Positions 1 to 7,770 of a DNA stretch of 41,049 nt are shown piece by piece. A program made the position numbers and the translations under genes. How positions within the stretch are numbered: the stretch's first letter is position 1; each line of letters opens with the position of its first letter. This stretch comes from an uncultured Prevotella sp. (GTDB taxonomy: Bacteria; Bacteroidota; Bacteroidia; Bacteroidales; Bacteroidaceae), in the NCBI GenBank assembly GCA_946415755.1, contig CAMKTS010000027.1, positions 1 to 41,049 on the forward strand, given 5' to 3'. The notes below the pieces were generated by a model. That model saw only the letters and a list, made by a program, of their open reading frames with translations, ran no database searches and was not told the origin of the DNA.

Positions 1-784
1 CGATAATCCATTTATCGCCGTTGATGTCCACGATGTTGTCCGTAGTCAGGTTCTTTACGTCGATAAACGACAAGGCCGTAAAGCAGACAAAGACGAATAT
101 GTCACGCACGAATGCGAGGTTGTCATCCTCAAACTCATGCGTCACAACAGCTTTCAGCTCGTCTTCGGTCAGGAACTCCCTTTCCTTGCAGTTGGGACTG
201 ATGTGGAACTGCGCGAAGGGGTTACGGGGAATCTTCCCGTTATAATGTGCCCTCAGCACAACACCCTTCAGCCACATGCAACGTTGCCAGATAGTGGCAT
301 TGGCCAGTCCTCGGTCTGTGCTGAGATAAACAGAAAAGTCCTTGATGAACTCAGGTGTCAACTCCAACATAGACATATCTGTGCGACGGTAATGCGACTG
401 AATAAACTCTGCCACATCCTTTCGTGAACGTTCCATGGCCCATAAAGTACTGACAACCCTGTCCTTCCCAACTCGCTTTTTCTGATTGGCAATGTCCTTG
501 TCGAAAGCACTCAGCAGCGTCTCATATTCGCTGCCGAAGCCCTGATAGGAGTTGCGTACCATCTCTGCCGTTACGAAAGCCTCTCGGTCTGACAGGTGCT
601 GATAGTGCTTGATGATCTGCGCCTTGATGTTATCCAACTCACGGTTAATCTGCAAAGCCTCCTTGCTTCGTCCTTTGGCACAGTTGCCCTTCACATCCCA
701 CATGTCAAGCGGGATGGACTTCTTACAACTGAACTGGCTCTGGGTGCCGTTAATCGTTACACGTCCCATTACAAAACCCTGCAT
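1..784 (-). CDS. Tyrosine recombinase/integrase, partial (C-terminal part off the left edge)
   Basis: Reading the minus strand from an ATG at 784 gives one open frame to the window edge (about 261 residues). It contains VMGRVTINGTQSQFSCK, KEALQINRELDNIKAQIIKHY, TDMSMLELTPEFIKDF, HYNGKIPRNPFAQFHISPN and FTALSFIDVKNLTTDNIV. This is the arm-binding, SAM-like core-binding and early catalytic layout of Bacteroidales conjugative-element integrases (phage_int_SAM_5 type), which cut and rejoin element ends through a catalytic tyrosine. That C-terminal tyrosine lies outside the window. The family normally starts with about 22 more residues (like MRSTFNILFYVN); these are encoded just upstream but out of frame, so the protein is either N-terminally shortened or dead. 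The family call is strong from the motifs; activity is doubtful. Confidence 0.85.
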   Translation of the reverse strand, partial: MQGFVMGRVTINGTQSQFSCKKSIPLDMWDVKGNCAKGRSKEALQINRELDNIKAQIIKHYQHLSDREAFVTAEMVRNSYQGFGSEYETLLSAFDKDIANQKKRVGKDRVVSTLWAMERSRKDVAEFIQSHYRRTDMSMLELTPEFIKDFSVYLSTDRGLANATIWQRCMWLKGVVLRAHYNGKIPRNPFAQFHISPNCKEREFLTEDELKAVVTHEFEDDNLAFVRDIFVFVCFTALSFIDVKNLTTDNIVDINGDKWII

Positions 785-809
785 TATAGCCGCCCCTTAT
801 CAAGGGGCT

Positions 810-851
810 CTAAATGTTCACGTAGAACAAAATGTTGAATGTACTTCTCAT
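810..851 (-). pseudogene. Detached 5' end of the integrase gene
   Basis: The minus strand from an ATG at 851 reads MRSTFNILFYVNI and then a TAG stop. This matches the usual N-terminus of the integrase family, but the rest of the integrase continues in another frame, from about position 770. The interval between the two parts is 46 nt where about 30 nt is expected. It contains a 17-nt perfect inverted repeat (792-808, GCCCCTT-ATC-AAGGGGC), whose length roughly matches the excess. I infer a small insertion that broke the reading frame. Confidence 0.6.
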
Positions 852-1148
852 GTTTCTTATACTTTTTTTATTTTGGGCTGCAAAACTACTGTCTTTTGGG
901 TTATCCATCGCTATGCAAAATGTAGCAGTTTGCGGAATAAGGGAGGGACCACGAGTTTGAGTATCTCGGGGAGGGTACCAACGGGCGGTGAGAGGTGCTA
1001 TCAGGGTAACGATTTAGAAACCTAACTCCTTCACCAATCCTCCATATTTTGCGTTACCCACATTTTCGTACTTCCTCGTTCTTCCCCGTTTTGCCTTTAT
1101 TTTAGACCGAATTGCGTTAATCTTCCAAAATCCGTTGTTCTTTACAAG
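852..1148. other. Intergenic region with no recognised gene
   Basis: This AT-rich stretch separates the integrase from the repeated promoter region of the GH105 operon. A TAGTTTTG hexamer-like element on the minus strand (complement of 881-888) could be the -7 element of the integrase promoter, but no well-spaced -33 element was seen. An attachment site would be expected near here if the integrase marks an element end; I could not identify one without its partner copy. Short open frames here have no coding features. Confidence 0.4.
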
Positions 1149-1339
1149 GTTTTTTCGTAACTCTGGCTTCGCCGAAGTTACTGGCACTCGGAAATAAAAA
1201 GAAAAACTCGGATTTTCCTTTTTATTTTACTCGTTTTTTCGTAACTTTGGTTCCACCGAAGTTACAATGCACTCGGAAATGAAAAGAAAAACAAGTTTTC
1301 CTTTTGCATTTCTCTCGTTTTTTCGTAACTTTGCAGCAG
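1149..1339 (+). repeat. 84-bp tandem repeat, 2.3 copies, containing promoter elements
   Basis: Units start at exactly 1149, 1233 and 1317, each with GTTTTTTCGTAACT(T/C)TG, so the period is 84 bp. The first two units continue with an inverted repeat whose arms are GTAACTTTGG and CCGAAGTTAC (copy 2), then CACTCGGAAAT(A/G)AAAAGAAAAAC and a T/C-rich stretch. The third is cut short after the -7 element and leads into the GH105 gene. Each unit contains a TAACTTTG-type -7 box; copy 1 is changed to TAACTCTG. Confidence 0.85.
1326..1333 (+). promoter_or_regulatory. Bacteroidetes-type -7 element (TAACTTTG) for the GH105 operon
   Basis: TAACTTTG fits the TAnnTTTG consensus of the Bacteroidetes primary sigma factor and lies 30 bp before the GH105 ATG. 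It is the last of three copies spaced 84 bp apart. A T-rich stretch, not a clear TTTG, occupies the -33 position. Confidence 0.6.
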
Positions 1340-1363
1340 ATATAATCAAGAATAACTACGGAT

Positions 1364-2482
1364 ATGACATTAAGACAAATCATCATGGCATTGGCAGCAG
1401 CTATCGTTGTGCCTGCAACGGCACAGACACAGGATGACATCCTGGCGGCAGCCCGCATGACCAACGACTACTTCATGGCCAAGTACAACGACCCCACACA
1501 AGCCACCTTTGTGGGACGCATGCGCGAAAGCAACCTCTGGACGCGCGCCGTCTACTACGAGGGACTGATGGCACTCCACGCCATCGACCCACAGCAGCGT
1601 TACCTGGACTACACGTTCCGATGGGCCGACTTCCACCACTGGCAGGCACGGGGTGGCAATAGTGCCACCAATGCCGACAACCAGTGCTGCGAACAGACCT
1701 ATATCGAATATCAGCTGCTGACGGACAAGGGTACGCTGGAGCCTACCAAGGAAAACCTGAAGTTACAGATGGCTACTGGTCGCAATGACTACTGGACCTG
1801 GATTGATGCCATACAGATGGCCATGCCTATCTACGCCAAGATGTATGCCGTGACGAAAGACCAGGCCTACCTTGACTATGCCATGCGCAGCTATGTATGG
1901 ACGCGCGACACCTGCGGCGGTGGACTCTTCAATACAGAGGAAGGGCTTTGGTGGCGCGACAAGGACTACGTGCCGCCCTACAAGGAGAAAGACGGTCAGA
2001 ACTGCTACTGGAGCCGTGGCAACGGCTGGGTATACGCCGCCCTGGTGCGCTGTATGAGTCAGCTACCCAAGAAGAGCAAAGAGTACAAACTGCTGAAGAC
2101 CGACTTCCTGCTGATGAGCGAGGGGCTGCTGAAGTGCCAGCACGCCGACGGCTTCTGGGGAGTCAGCCTCGTATCGCCCACCACGTTCGCGGGACCGGAG
2201 ATGACAGGTACGGCTCTCTTCCTCTATGGCATGGCCTGGGGCATCCGCAACGGACTGCTGAAAGACAAGCAGTACCGTCCGGCCTGCGACAAGGCATGGA
2301 CAGCACTGAAGAGCTGCCTGCACAACGACGGTTTCCTGGGTTGGAATCAAGGCACAGGAAAAGATCCGTCAGCCGGACAGCCAGTCACCTTCACCAGTGT
2401 GCCCGACTTCGAAGACTATGGCACAGGCTGCTACCTCCTCGGCCTAACCGAATACTATCGGCTATGCCGAAATGAGAAATGA
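1364..2482 (+). CDS. GH105 family unsaturated rhamnogalacturonyl hydrolase
   Basis: The 372-aa protein has an N-terminal signal peptide (cleavage likely after PATAQ) and one (alpha/alpha)6-barrel domain. Family signs include TRAVYYEGLMALH, a Trp-Asp motif in YWTWIDAIQMAMP, where the Asp matches the general acid/base, and YWSRGNGWVYAAL followed by LLKCQHADGFW. GH105 enzymes hydrate and release the 4,5-unsaturated uronic acid left on the non-reducing end of oligosaccharides made by rhamnogalacturonan lyases. The periplasm is the likely site. The length is typical of the family. It opens an operon with GH106 (38 nt downstream), which would take the newly exposed rhamnose. GH88 is the nearest alternative family. 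The last codons overlap a short repeat that pairs with the start of the next gene. Confidence 0.88.
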   Translation: MTLRQIIMALAAAIVVPATAQTQDDILAAARMTNDYFMAKYNDPTQATFVGRMRESNLWTRAVYYEGLMALHAIDPQQRYLDYTFRWADFHHWQARGGNSATNADNQCCEQTYIEYQLLTDKGTLEPTKENLKLQMATGRNDYWTWIDAIQMAMPIYAKMYAVTKDQAYLDYAMRSYVWTRDTCGGGLFNTEEGLWWRDKDYVPPYKEKDGQNCYWSRGNGWVYAALVRCMSQLPKKSKEYKLLKTDFLLMSEGLLKCQHADGFWGVSLVSPTTFAGPEMTGTALFLYGMAWGIRNGLLKDKQYRPACDKAWTALKSCLHNDGFLGWNQGTGKDPSAGQPVTFTSVPDFEDYGTGCYLLGLTEYYRLCRNEK

Positions 2483-2599
2483 GGGATGTGAAATAAAGCA
2501 AATGCATAAGGACTATTACGATGATACTACTGACTAACAAACGGAGAATGCTACTGATGCTCGCAGCATTGCTCATTGCTCATTCCTCATCCCTCATTT
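2477..2599. repeat. 12-bp inverted repeat around the GH105/GH106 junction
   Basis: AAATGAGGGATG (2477-2488, including the GH105 stop codon) is perfectly complementary to CATCCCTCATTT (2588-2599, inside the GH106 signal-peptide codons). The enclosed 99 nt hold the GH106 start codon. Both arms belong to degenerate ATGAG/CTCAT simple repeats of the kind seen between genes elsewhere in this window. Confidence 0.7.
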
Positions 2600-5010
2600 G
2601 CGCACAAAGTGCTCACTGGCCCACACCACAGCCAGAAGCCAAAGCCGGCACACGCTGGTGGTGGATGGGATCAGCGGTAGACAAGGAGAATATAAAATGG
2701 AACCTGGGCGAGTACGCGCGCGTAGGGATAGGAGCCGTGGAGATTACCCCACTCTACGGCGTACAGGGCAACGAGCAGAATGATATCGACTTTCTCTCGC
2801 CTCAATGGATGAAGGCCCTGAAAGACGTAGAGGACATTGCCAAGGAGAAAGGCATCGAGGTAGACATGAACTGTGGAACGGGATGGCCTTTCGGAGGTCC
2901 GCTGGTACCCTTGGAAGAGGCTGCCTGCAAGGCCATCGTCAAAGACTCGCTGGTAAACGGTTTACCCGTTTACACCGTGGAAATCGGCCACACCAAACAG
3001 AAGGTGAAGCGCGCGGCTCCCGGTGGCGAGGGCTGGGTCATTGACCATTTTGACCGCGATGCCGTCAAGCACTACCTGGAACGTTTCGAGAAAGCCTTTG
3101 CTGAGTCGGGTGTCCCCTACCCCCACACTTTCTTCAACGACTCCTACGAGGTGTACAAGGCCAACTGGACTCCCACGCTGTTCGACGAGTTCCAGAAGCG
3201 TCGCGGCTACGACCTCCGTCAGCATCTGCCAGAGCTGCTGGGCATCGTTGACGATGGCAACCAGGTACTGGCCGACTATCGCGAGACGCTTAGCGACATG
3301 CTGTTAGAGAACTTTACGCAACAATGGGTGGAATGGGCGCACAAGCATGGCGTACTGGTGCGCAACCAGGCACATGGCTCTCCCGCCAACCTGCTCGACC
3401 TCTATGCAGCAGTCGACATCCCTGAGATAGAGGGTTTCGGACTCTCCGATTTCGGTATCAAGGGGCTGCGCACCGATCCCGGCATGACCCGCAAGAACTT
3501 CAGCGACGTGTCGATGCTGAAGTATGCCCCCTCGGCAGCCCACGTCACGGGTAAGCCACTCACCAGCAGCGAGACCTTCACCTGGCTGACGGAGCACTTC
3601 CGCACCTCGCTGTCGCAGATGAAGCCCGACCTCGACCTGATGTTCACCTGCGGTGTCAACCACGTATTCTTCCACGGATCGGCCTATACGCCGAAAGACG
3701 ACCCCTGGCCTGGCTGGAAGTTCTATGCCTCCATCGACATGAGTCCCACCAACTCGATATGGCGCGATGCTCCCTACCTGATGCAATATATAGAAAGGTG
3801 TCAGAGTTTCCTGCAGCTGGGCAAGCCCGACAACGACTTCCTGGTCTACCTGCCCGTTCGCGACATGTGGAGGAAACGTACACCAGGCAAGGATGGGAAG
3901 CCACGAAAGTTAGGCGACGACCTGCTTATGCAGTTTGAAATTCACGGCATGGAGAAGAAAGCGCCGGAATTCATTGCCAGCATCCTGAAGATAGACCGTC
4001 TGGGCTACGACTGCGACTACATCAGCGACCGCCAGCTGGCCAAGGTGCGCATCGAAGACGGCATGCTGGTCACTGCGGGCGGCACACGCTACCGTGCCCT
4101 CATCATCCCTACCGGCAGCACCGTTGACGGTAGTCTGCAGACCATGATCGACAAGCTCCGTCCCTTCGTCATCCAGGGTGAGAATGCCACGCTCATGGCC
4201 CACTTTGCCAAGTCTGAGCCGCTGCGCACACAGCTCGGTCTGCGTGCTATCCGCCGACAGAATGCTGACGGCCACCATTACTTCATGGCCAATCTTACAC
4301 CCAACGACACGGAGGGTGACGTCACGCTGGCCGTACCCTTCCGCAGTGCTACTTGGTACGACCCCATGACGGGCGACATCACTCCCGCCACCATCACCGA
4401 CGACCGTCTGCACATTGCCCTGCGCAGTGGCGAGAGCCGCATCCTGACGGTCTCCCAAGTATCCCAAGATTCTCCTATCGCCCCGTCACACCATCAGAGT
4501 CCTCAAGCCACCCTCCCCATCAACGGTCCCTGGACCCTCAGCTTCATCGAGGAGGCTCCCCACGTAGGCCGCTCGTTCAAGCTCGACAAGCTACAGACCT
4601 GGGAGGCACTCAGCGACAGTGCCGCCGTCACCATGGGCACCGGCGTGTATACCACCACCTTTACGCTCACCAAGCAACAGGCCGAACAGCCGTGGCAGAT
4701 TGACTTGGGCGACGTCCGTGAGTCTGCGCGCGTCTACCTCAACGGTCAGCTCATCGGCTGTGCATGGGCCGTACCCTTCGTGCTCGACTGCCGCAATACG
4801 CTGAAGAAAGGCAAGAACACACTGCGCATCGAGGTGACCAACCTGCCTGCCAACCGCATCAGCGACTATGACCGCCGGGGTGTGAAATGGCGCAAGATGA
4901 AGGAAATCAATGTTGTAGACATCAACTACAAGAAAACGACCTACGAAGGCTGGGCACCTGTAAAGAGCGGCCTCAACAGCGAAGTCAGACTGGTGGGAAA
5001 ACATCAATAA
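2521..5010 (+). CDS. GH106 family alpha-L-rhamnosidase
   Basis: The 829-aa secreted protein has a hydrophobic signal peptide ending near LICAQ. The catalytic region opens with a family-typical RWWWMGSAVDKENIKWNLGEYARVG segment, followed by GVEITPLYG-like, VDMNCGTGWPFGGP, FFNDSYEVY and ASSETFTW-like motifs on an incomplete TIM barrel. Around residues 670-820 lies a galactose-binding-like beta-sandwich (RVYLNGQLIG, NTLRIEVTNLPANR). GH106 enzymes remove terminal alpha-L-rhamnose from rhamnogalacturonan oligosaccharides and some side chains. Placed after GH105, it would take the rhamnose exposed when the unsaturated uronate is removed. It is somewhat shorter than many GH106 members (often about 1000 aa). 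The LLIAHSSSLICA part of the signal peptide is encoded by CTCAT-type simple repeats. Confidence 0.82.
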   Translation: MILLTNKRRMLLMLAALLIAHSSSLICAQSAHWPTPQPEAKAGTRWWWMGSAVDKENIKWNLGEYARVGIGAVEITPLYGVQGNEQNDIDFLSPQWMKALKDVEDIAKEKGIEVDMNCGTGWPFGGPLVPLEEAACKAIVKDSLVNGLPVYTVEIGHTKQKVKRAAPGGEGWVIDHFDRDAVKHYLERFEKAFAESGVPYPHTFFNDSYEVYKANWTPTLFDEFQKRRGYDLRQHLPELLGIVDDGNQVLADYRETLSDMLLENFTQQWVEWAHKHGVLVRNQAHGSPANLLDLYAAVDIPEIEGFGLSDFGIKGLRTDPGMTRKNFSDVSMLKYAPSAAHVTGKPLTSSETFTWLTEHFRTSLSQMKPDLDLMFTCGVNHVFFHGSAYTPKDDPWPGWKFYASIDMSPTNSIWRDAPYLMQYIERCQSFLQLGKPDNDFLVYLPVRDMWRKRTPGKDGKPRKLGDDLLMQFEIHGMEKKAPEFIASILKIDRLGYDCDYISDRQLAKVRIEDGMLVTAGGTRYRALIIPTGSTVDGSLQTMIDKLRPFVIQGENATLMAHFAKSEPLRTQLGLRAIRRQNADGHHYFMANLTPNDTEGDVTLAVPFRSATWYDPMTGDITPATITDDRLHIALRSGESRILTVSQVSQDSPIAPSHHQSPQATLPINGPWTLSFIEEAPHVGRSFKLDKLQTWEALSDSAAVTMGTGVYTTTFTLTKQQAEQPWQIDLGDVRESARVYLNGQLIGCAWAVPFVLDCRNTLKKGKNTLRIEVTNLPANRISDYDRRGVKWRKMKEINVVDINYKKTTYEGWAPVKSGLNSEVRLVGKHQ

Positions 5011-5041
5011 TCAAAAATTTCAAATTATAAATTACAAACCA

Positions 5042-6373
5042 ATGTCAACATTAACACTTTGTATCGTAGTGTTCTTCTGTCTCGGTTATCTGGGCATTGC
5101 CTTGGAGAGCGTGACAAGAGTGAACAAGGCAGCCAAGGCACTGCTGATGTGCGTAGTCTGCTGGACCCTGCTGATGATAGGGGCCAGCGAGTTCTACCCG
5201 CAATTCCCTGCTGACGAGGTGGTTCACCACATCAGCGAAGTCATCGAACACCATCTGGGCGATGCCGCCGGTACCCTCTTCTTCCTGATGGGTGCCATGA
5301 CCATCGTCGAGATTGTCGACACCAACGGAGGTTTCAACTTCGTGCGTGATGCCCTGAAGACACGCTCGAAGCGTAAACTCCTGTGGCGCATGGCCTTTAT
5401 GACCTTCTTCCTGTCGGCCATCCTCGACAACCTGACGACATCCATTGTGATGATCATGGTGCTGCGCAAACTCGTGCAGAGCCGTGAGGAGCGACTGCTC
5501 TATGCCGCACTCATCATCATCTCGGCCAACTCTGGCGGTGCCTTCTCACCCATCGGCGACGTAACGACCATCATGCTTTGGATCAAGGGAGTCATCACCA
5601 CGCAGGGTGTGCTCACCGAAATCTTCATCCCCTCGCTGGTATCGATGCTCATCCCTGCCCTCATCCTGAGTCTGCAGCTGAAAGGCAAGTTCGACAAGGA
5701 GCAGAACCTGCCAAAGGCTGAAGTCAGCCAGTTTACGAAGGCACAGCGCGACATCATCTTCTGGCTGGGCGTAGGCGGTCTCTGCTTCGTGCCCGTCTTC
5801 AAAACACTCACCCACCTGCCGCCGTTCATGGGCATCCTGCTCGTGCTGGCCATTCTGTGGGTGGTTACCGAAATCTTCCACTACAACACCAGTGAGGAAG
5901 ACACGATGGCCAAGCGCGTCAGCGATATTATGACGAAGATCGACCTGTCGACCATCATGTTCTTCCTGGGCATTCTGATGGCTGTTGCCGTGCTGCAGGA
6001 GATTGGCGTGCTGACGGCTCTCGGCGAGGGACTGAACGAGACCTTTTCAGGCAACTACTACGTCATCAACGGCATCATCGGTGTGCTCTCCTCGATTGTC
6101 GACAACGTTCCGCTCGTCGCAGGCTGTATGGGTATGTATCCCGTTGCTGCCGAGGGCGCTATGGCCGTCGACGGCATCTTCTGGCAGCTGCTGGCCTACT
6201 GTGCCGGTGTGGGTGGCTCGATGCTGATTATCGGCTCTGCAGCCGGTGTCGTGGTCATGGGCCTGGAGAAGATCACCTTCGGCTGGTACATGAAGAAGAT
6301 TACGTGGATTGTCTTTGTAGGCTATATGGCCGGTATTCTGGTCTACTGGGTAGAGCGGGCCTTGTTCTTCTAA
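5042..6373 (+). CDS. nhaD: NhaD-type sodium/proton antiporter
   Basis: The 443-aa protein has about 11-13 membrane segments. Motifs typical of NhaD in the ion-transporter superfamily are present: FFLMGAMTIVEIVDTNGGF, LDNLTTSIVMIMVLRK, ISANSGGAFSPIGDVTTIMLW and SSIVDNVPLVAGCMGMYP. The Asp, Ser/Thr and Asn residues in the paired DNLTT and SPIGDVTT/DNVPLV segments are the ones expected to handle ions. NhaD exports Na+ (or Li+) from the cytoplasm in exchange for H+. It starts 31 nt after GH106 with no visible terminator, so it is probably on the same transcript, an unusual partner for two pectin hydrolases. The 31-nt gap is an AT-rich simple repeat. A second membrane transporter of the same superfamily is a less likely reading. 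Confidence 0.85.
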   Translation: MSTLTLCIVVFFCLGYLGIALESVTRVNKAAKALLMCVVCWTLLMIGASEFYPQFPADEVVHHISEVIEHHLGDAAGTLFFLMGAMTIVEIVDTNGGFNFVRDALKTRSKRKLLWRMAFMTFFLSAILDNLTTSIVMIMVLRKLVQSREERLLYAALIIISANSGGAFSPIGDVTTIMLWIKGVITTQGVLTEIFIPSLVSMLIPALILSLQLKGKFDKEQNLPKAEVSQFTKAQRDIIFWLGVGGLCFVPVFKTLTHLPPFMGILLVLAILWVVTEIFHYNTSEEDTMAKRVSDIMTKIDLSTIMFFLGILMAVAVLQEIGVLTALGEGLNETFSGNYYVINGIIGVLSSIVDNVPLVAGCMGMYPVAAEGAMAVDGIFWQLLAYCAGVGGSMLIIGSAAGVVVMGLEKITFGWYMKKITWIVFVGYMAGILVYWVERALFF

Positions 6374-6455
6374 CCAGTCGTTACAGACAACATCTTATCA
6401 TTGAGGATGCGGCTAATTGGTCGCATCCTCTTTTCTTCCCACGCCGATAAAGAGC

Positions 6456-6579
6456 CACTTCACGGAATTAAGTAGGCACTTCACGGAGCTGAGGAGCCTC
6501 TTCACGGAGCTGAGGAGCCTCTTCACGACGGTGAGGAGCCTCTTCACGACAGTGAGGAGGCCACTCACGGAAATTCCGT
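6456..6579. repeat. 21-bp tandem repeat, about six units
   Basis: Units begin at 6456, 6477, 6498, 6519, 6540 and 6561, all spaced exactly 21 bp. The core is C(T/A)CTTCACGGAGCTGAGGAGC, with the middle changing to ACGGTG or ACAGTG in later units; the last unit is degenerate. The array lies just 3' of nhaD between two convergent genes. Because 21 is a multiple of three, both strands read as heptad-repeat peptides, which I take to be a by-product. Confidence 0.85.
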
Positions 6580-6594
6580 TAGGCAGGTTTTTCC

Positions 6595-6763
6595 TTCGCG
6601 CGCGCATATATATTGCCAAACGTCTTTTTAAGTGACCCTTCTGACCCTTCTGACCCCTAACTCAGCGACTGTTGAAAGTCTTTTACGGGTCAGAAGGGTC
6701 AGAAGGGTCACATGTTTTTGTGTTTGTTCTATACCTACGCACGTGCATATATGCGCGCGCGAA
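6595..6763. repeat. Nested perfect inverted repeats (17-bp outer, 25-bp inner arms)
   Basis: The outer arms are 6595-6611 (TTCGCGCGCGCATATAT) and 6747-6763. The inner arms are 6632-6656 and 6687-6711, perfect over 25 bp, built from the 9-nt unit TGACCCTTC and enclosing a 30-nt loop. Together they could fold into one long hairpin or cruciform of about 170 nt. It sits between the nhaD 3' end and the terminator of the opposite gene. Confidence 0.85.
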
Positions 6764-6778
6764 GAACTGTCAAACAGA

Positions 6779-6816
6779 AAAGAAATCCGCCCGATTCCAT
6801 CACGGAACCGGGCGGA
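6779..6816 (-). terminator. Intrinsic terminator of the outer-membrane barrel gene
   Basis: On the minus strand a GC-rich hairpin (arms CCGCCCG at 6788-6794 and CGGGCGG at 6810-6816, extended by TTCC/GGAA with one mismatch and a 5-nt loop) is followed by a T-rich run (ATTTCTTTTC). It lies about 36 nt past the stop codon of the minus-strand beta-barrel gene. Confidence 0.7.
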
Positions 6817-6852
6817 CTGGTTATAAAAACTTTTTAATACTTGCTTTCTAAA

Positions 6853-7548
6853 TTAGAAGTTGTAGTACACACCTACGGTCAGACCGAGGGTATTCAGGTT
6901 CAGACCGAACTTGCTGCTGCTACGGTCGAAGTCATAAGGAACACCGTTAAGGGTACCAGGAGTCTTAGACTTTTTGTACCAGTAACCGAAGCCATTACCC
7001 AGCTTAGCTACGATGCTGATCTTCTCGCTGGCCTGATAAGCGATACCAGGAACGATAGCGAAAGAGAACTCGCTGCTCTTATAATCTGTGGTCGTGTAAG
7101 TAAGGATATTGTTGGTGTAATCAATACCTTCCTCATAAGTATCCTTACCGAAAGCCAGACCAAACTGTGCATCAGCGAACAGGCTTACCTTGTCCCACTC
7201 AACGAAAGTGTAACGGAAGTAAGGCTTGAACACGAACTTAAAGCTCTTGTTGGTGAGGTCGTAAGAATACACACCATTACCAGTTGACCAATAGTAAGGA
7301 TCAGTTGTCTTGTCATAAGACACACCAATCTGAGCACCGATAGCCATCTTGTCGCTGATCTTGTAACCAATCTCGGGGAGAATCTCGAAATCGAGAGTCT
7401 TGGTCTTCACCTCATAAAGATAGTTGCCGTATGCACGCTCTCTTGTCTCAGAACCAAAGTTGAAACCGAGGCTACCGCCAAGATAAACCTGAGCGTTCAT
7501 TGTGGCTGCAACTGCTACAGTTGCGAGTGTCATAAAAATCTTCTTCAT
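6853..7548 (-). CDS. Small outer-membrane beta-barrel protein (OmpW/opacity-like)
   Basis: This 231-aa protein has a signal peptide (MKKIFMTLATVAVAATMNAQ) and then alternating hydrophobic/polar strands, ending in Phe (VGVYYNF), a common signal for outer-membrane barrel assembly. Repeated turns such as EILPEIGYKISDKMAIGAQIGVSY and FAIVPGIAYQASEKISIVAKLG suggest about eight beta strands, as in OmpA-barrel/OmpW-like porin families. The start at 7548 is set by the signal peptide and by a promoter about 85 nt upstream; the frame stays open far upstream through kdsA, but that extension is antisense shadow. The gene is monocistronic and ends at a hairpin terminator. No substrate can be assigned; a structural or adhesin-like barrel is equally possible. 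Confidence 0.8.
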   Translation of the reverse strand: MKKIFMTLATVAVAATMNAQVYLGGSLGFNFGSETRERAYGNYLYEVKTKTLDFEILPEIGYKISDKMAIGAQIGVSYDKTTDPYYWSTGNGVYSYDLTNKSFKFVFKPYFRYTFVEWDKVSLFADAQFGLAFGKDTYEEGIDYTNNILTYTTTDYKSSEFSFAIVPGIAYQASEKISIVAKLGNGFGYWYKKSKTPGTLNGVPYDFDRSSSKFGLNLNTLGLTVGVYYNF

Positions 7549-7631
7549 AATTGTAAAATTTTTAATTAATGAATTTAAAAAATTAATGTTCTTTTTTGTT
7601 AATCTTAACCTATTTTTTGGTTTCGACGATG

Positions 7632-7664
7632 CAAAGGTAAGAAAAAAATGTTCATACTTCCAAA
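7632..7664 (-). promoter_or_regulatory. Promoter of the beta-barrel gene
   Basis: On the minus strand TTTG (complement of 7661-7664) and TACCTTTG (complement of 7632-7639) are separated by 21 bp, close to the Bacteroidetes -33/-7 arrangement. The resulting leader would be about 80 nt and AT-rich. Confidence 0.7.
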
Positions 7665-7734
7665 TTTTTTTTGGTTTTTTTTGCATTTTCACTAAAAAAT
7701 TGATAAAAATCATGGTTTTTTCCCGAAAAATACG

Positions 7735-7742
7735 TACCTTTG
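7735..7742 (+). promoter_or_regulatory. -7 element (TACCTTTG) of the kdsA operon
   Basis: TACCTTTG lies 28 bp upstream of the kdsA ATG. The -33 region is a T-rich tract (GGTTTTTT) without a perfect TTTG. It is divergent from the beta-barrel promoter about 70 bp away. Confidence 0.6.
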
Positions 7743-7770
7743 CGGTGTTTATAAGCGAAAAAACGAGAAA

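Noticed and set aside
1222..1464. 80-aa minus-strand ORF across the GH105 promoter
   Set aside because: It runs through the promoter repeats and the GH105 signal-peptide codons; composition is that of a shadow frame.
6417..6635. Heptad-repeat peptides (SLFTELR or LLSSVKR type) encoded across the 21-bp array on both strands
   Set aside because: Any 21-bp repeat gives heptads on both strands. There is no start signal or conserved flanking sequence, so coding is unlikely.
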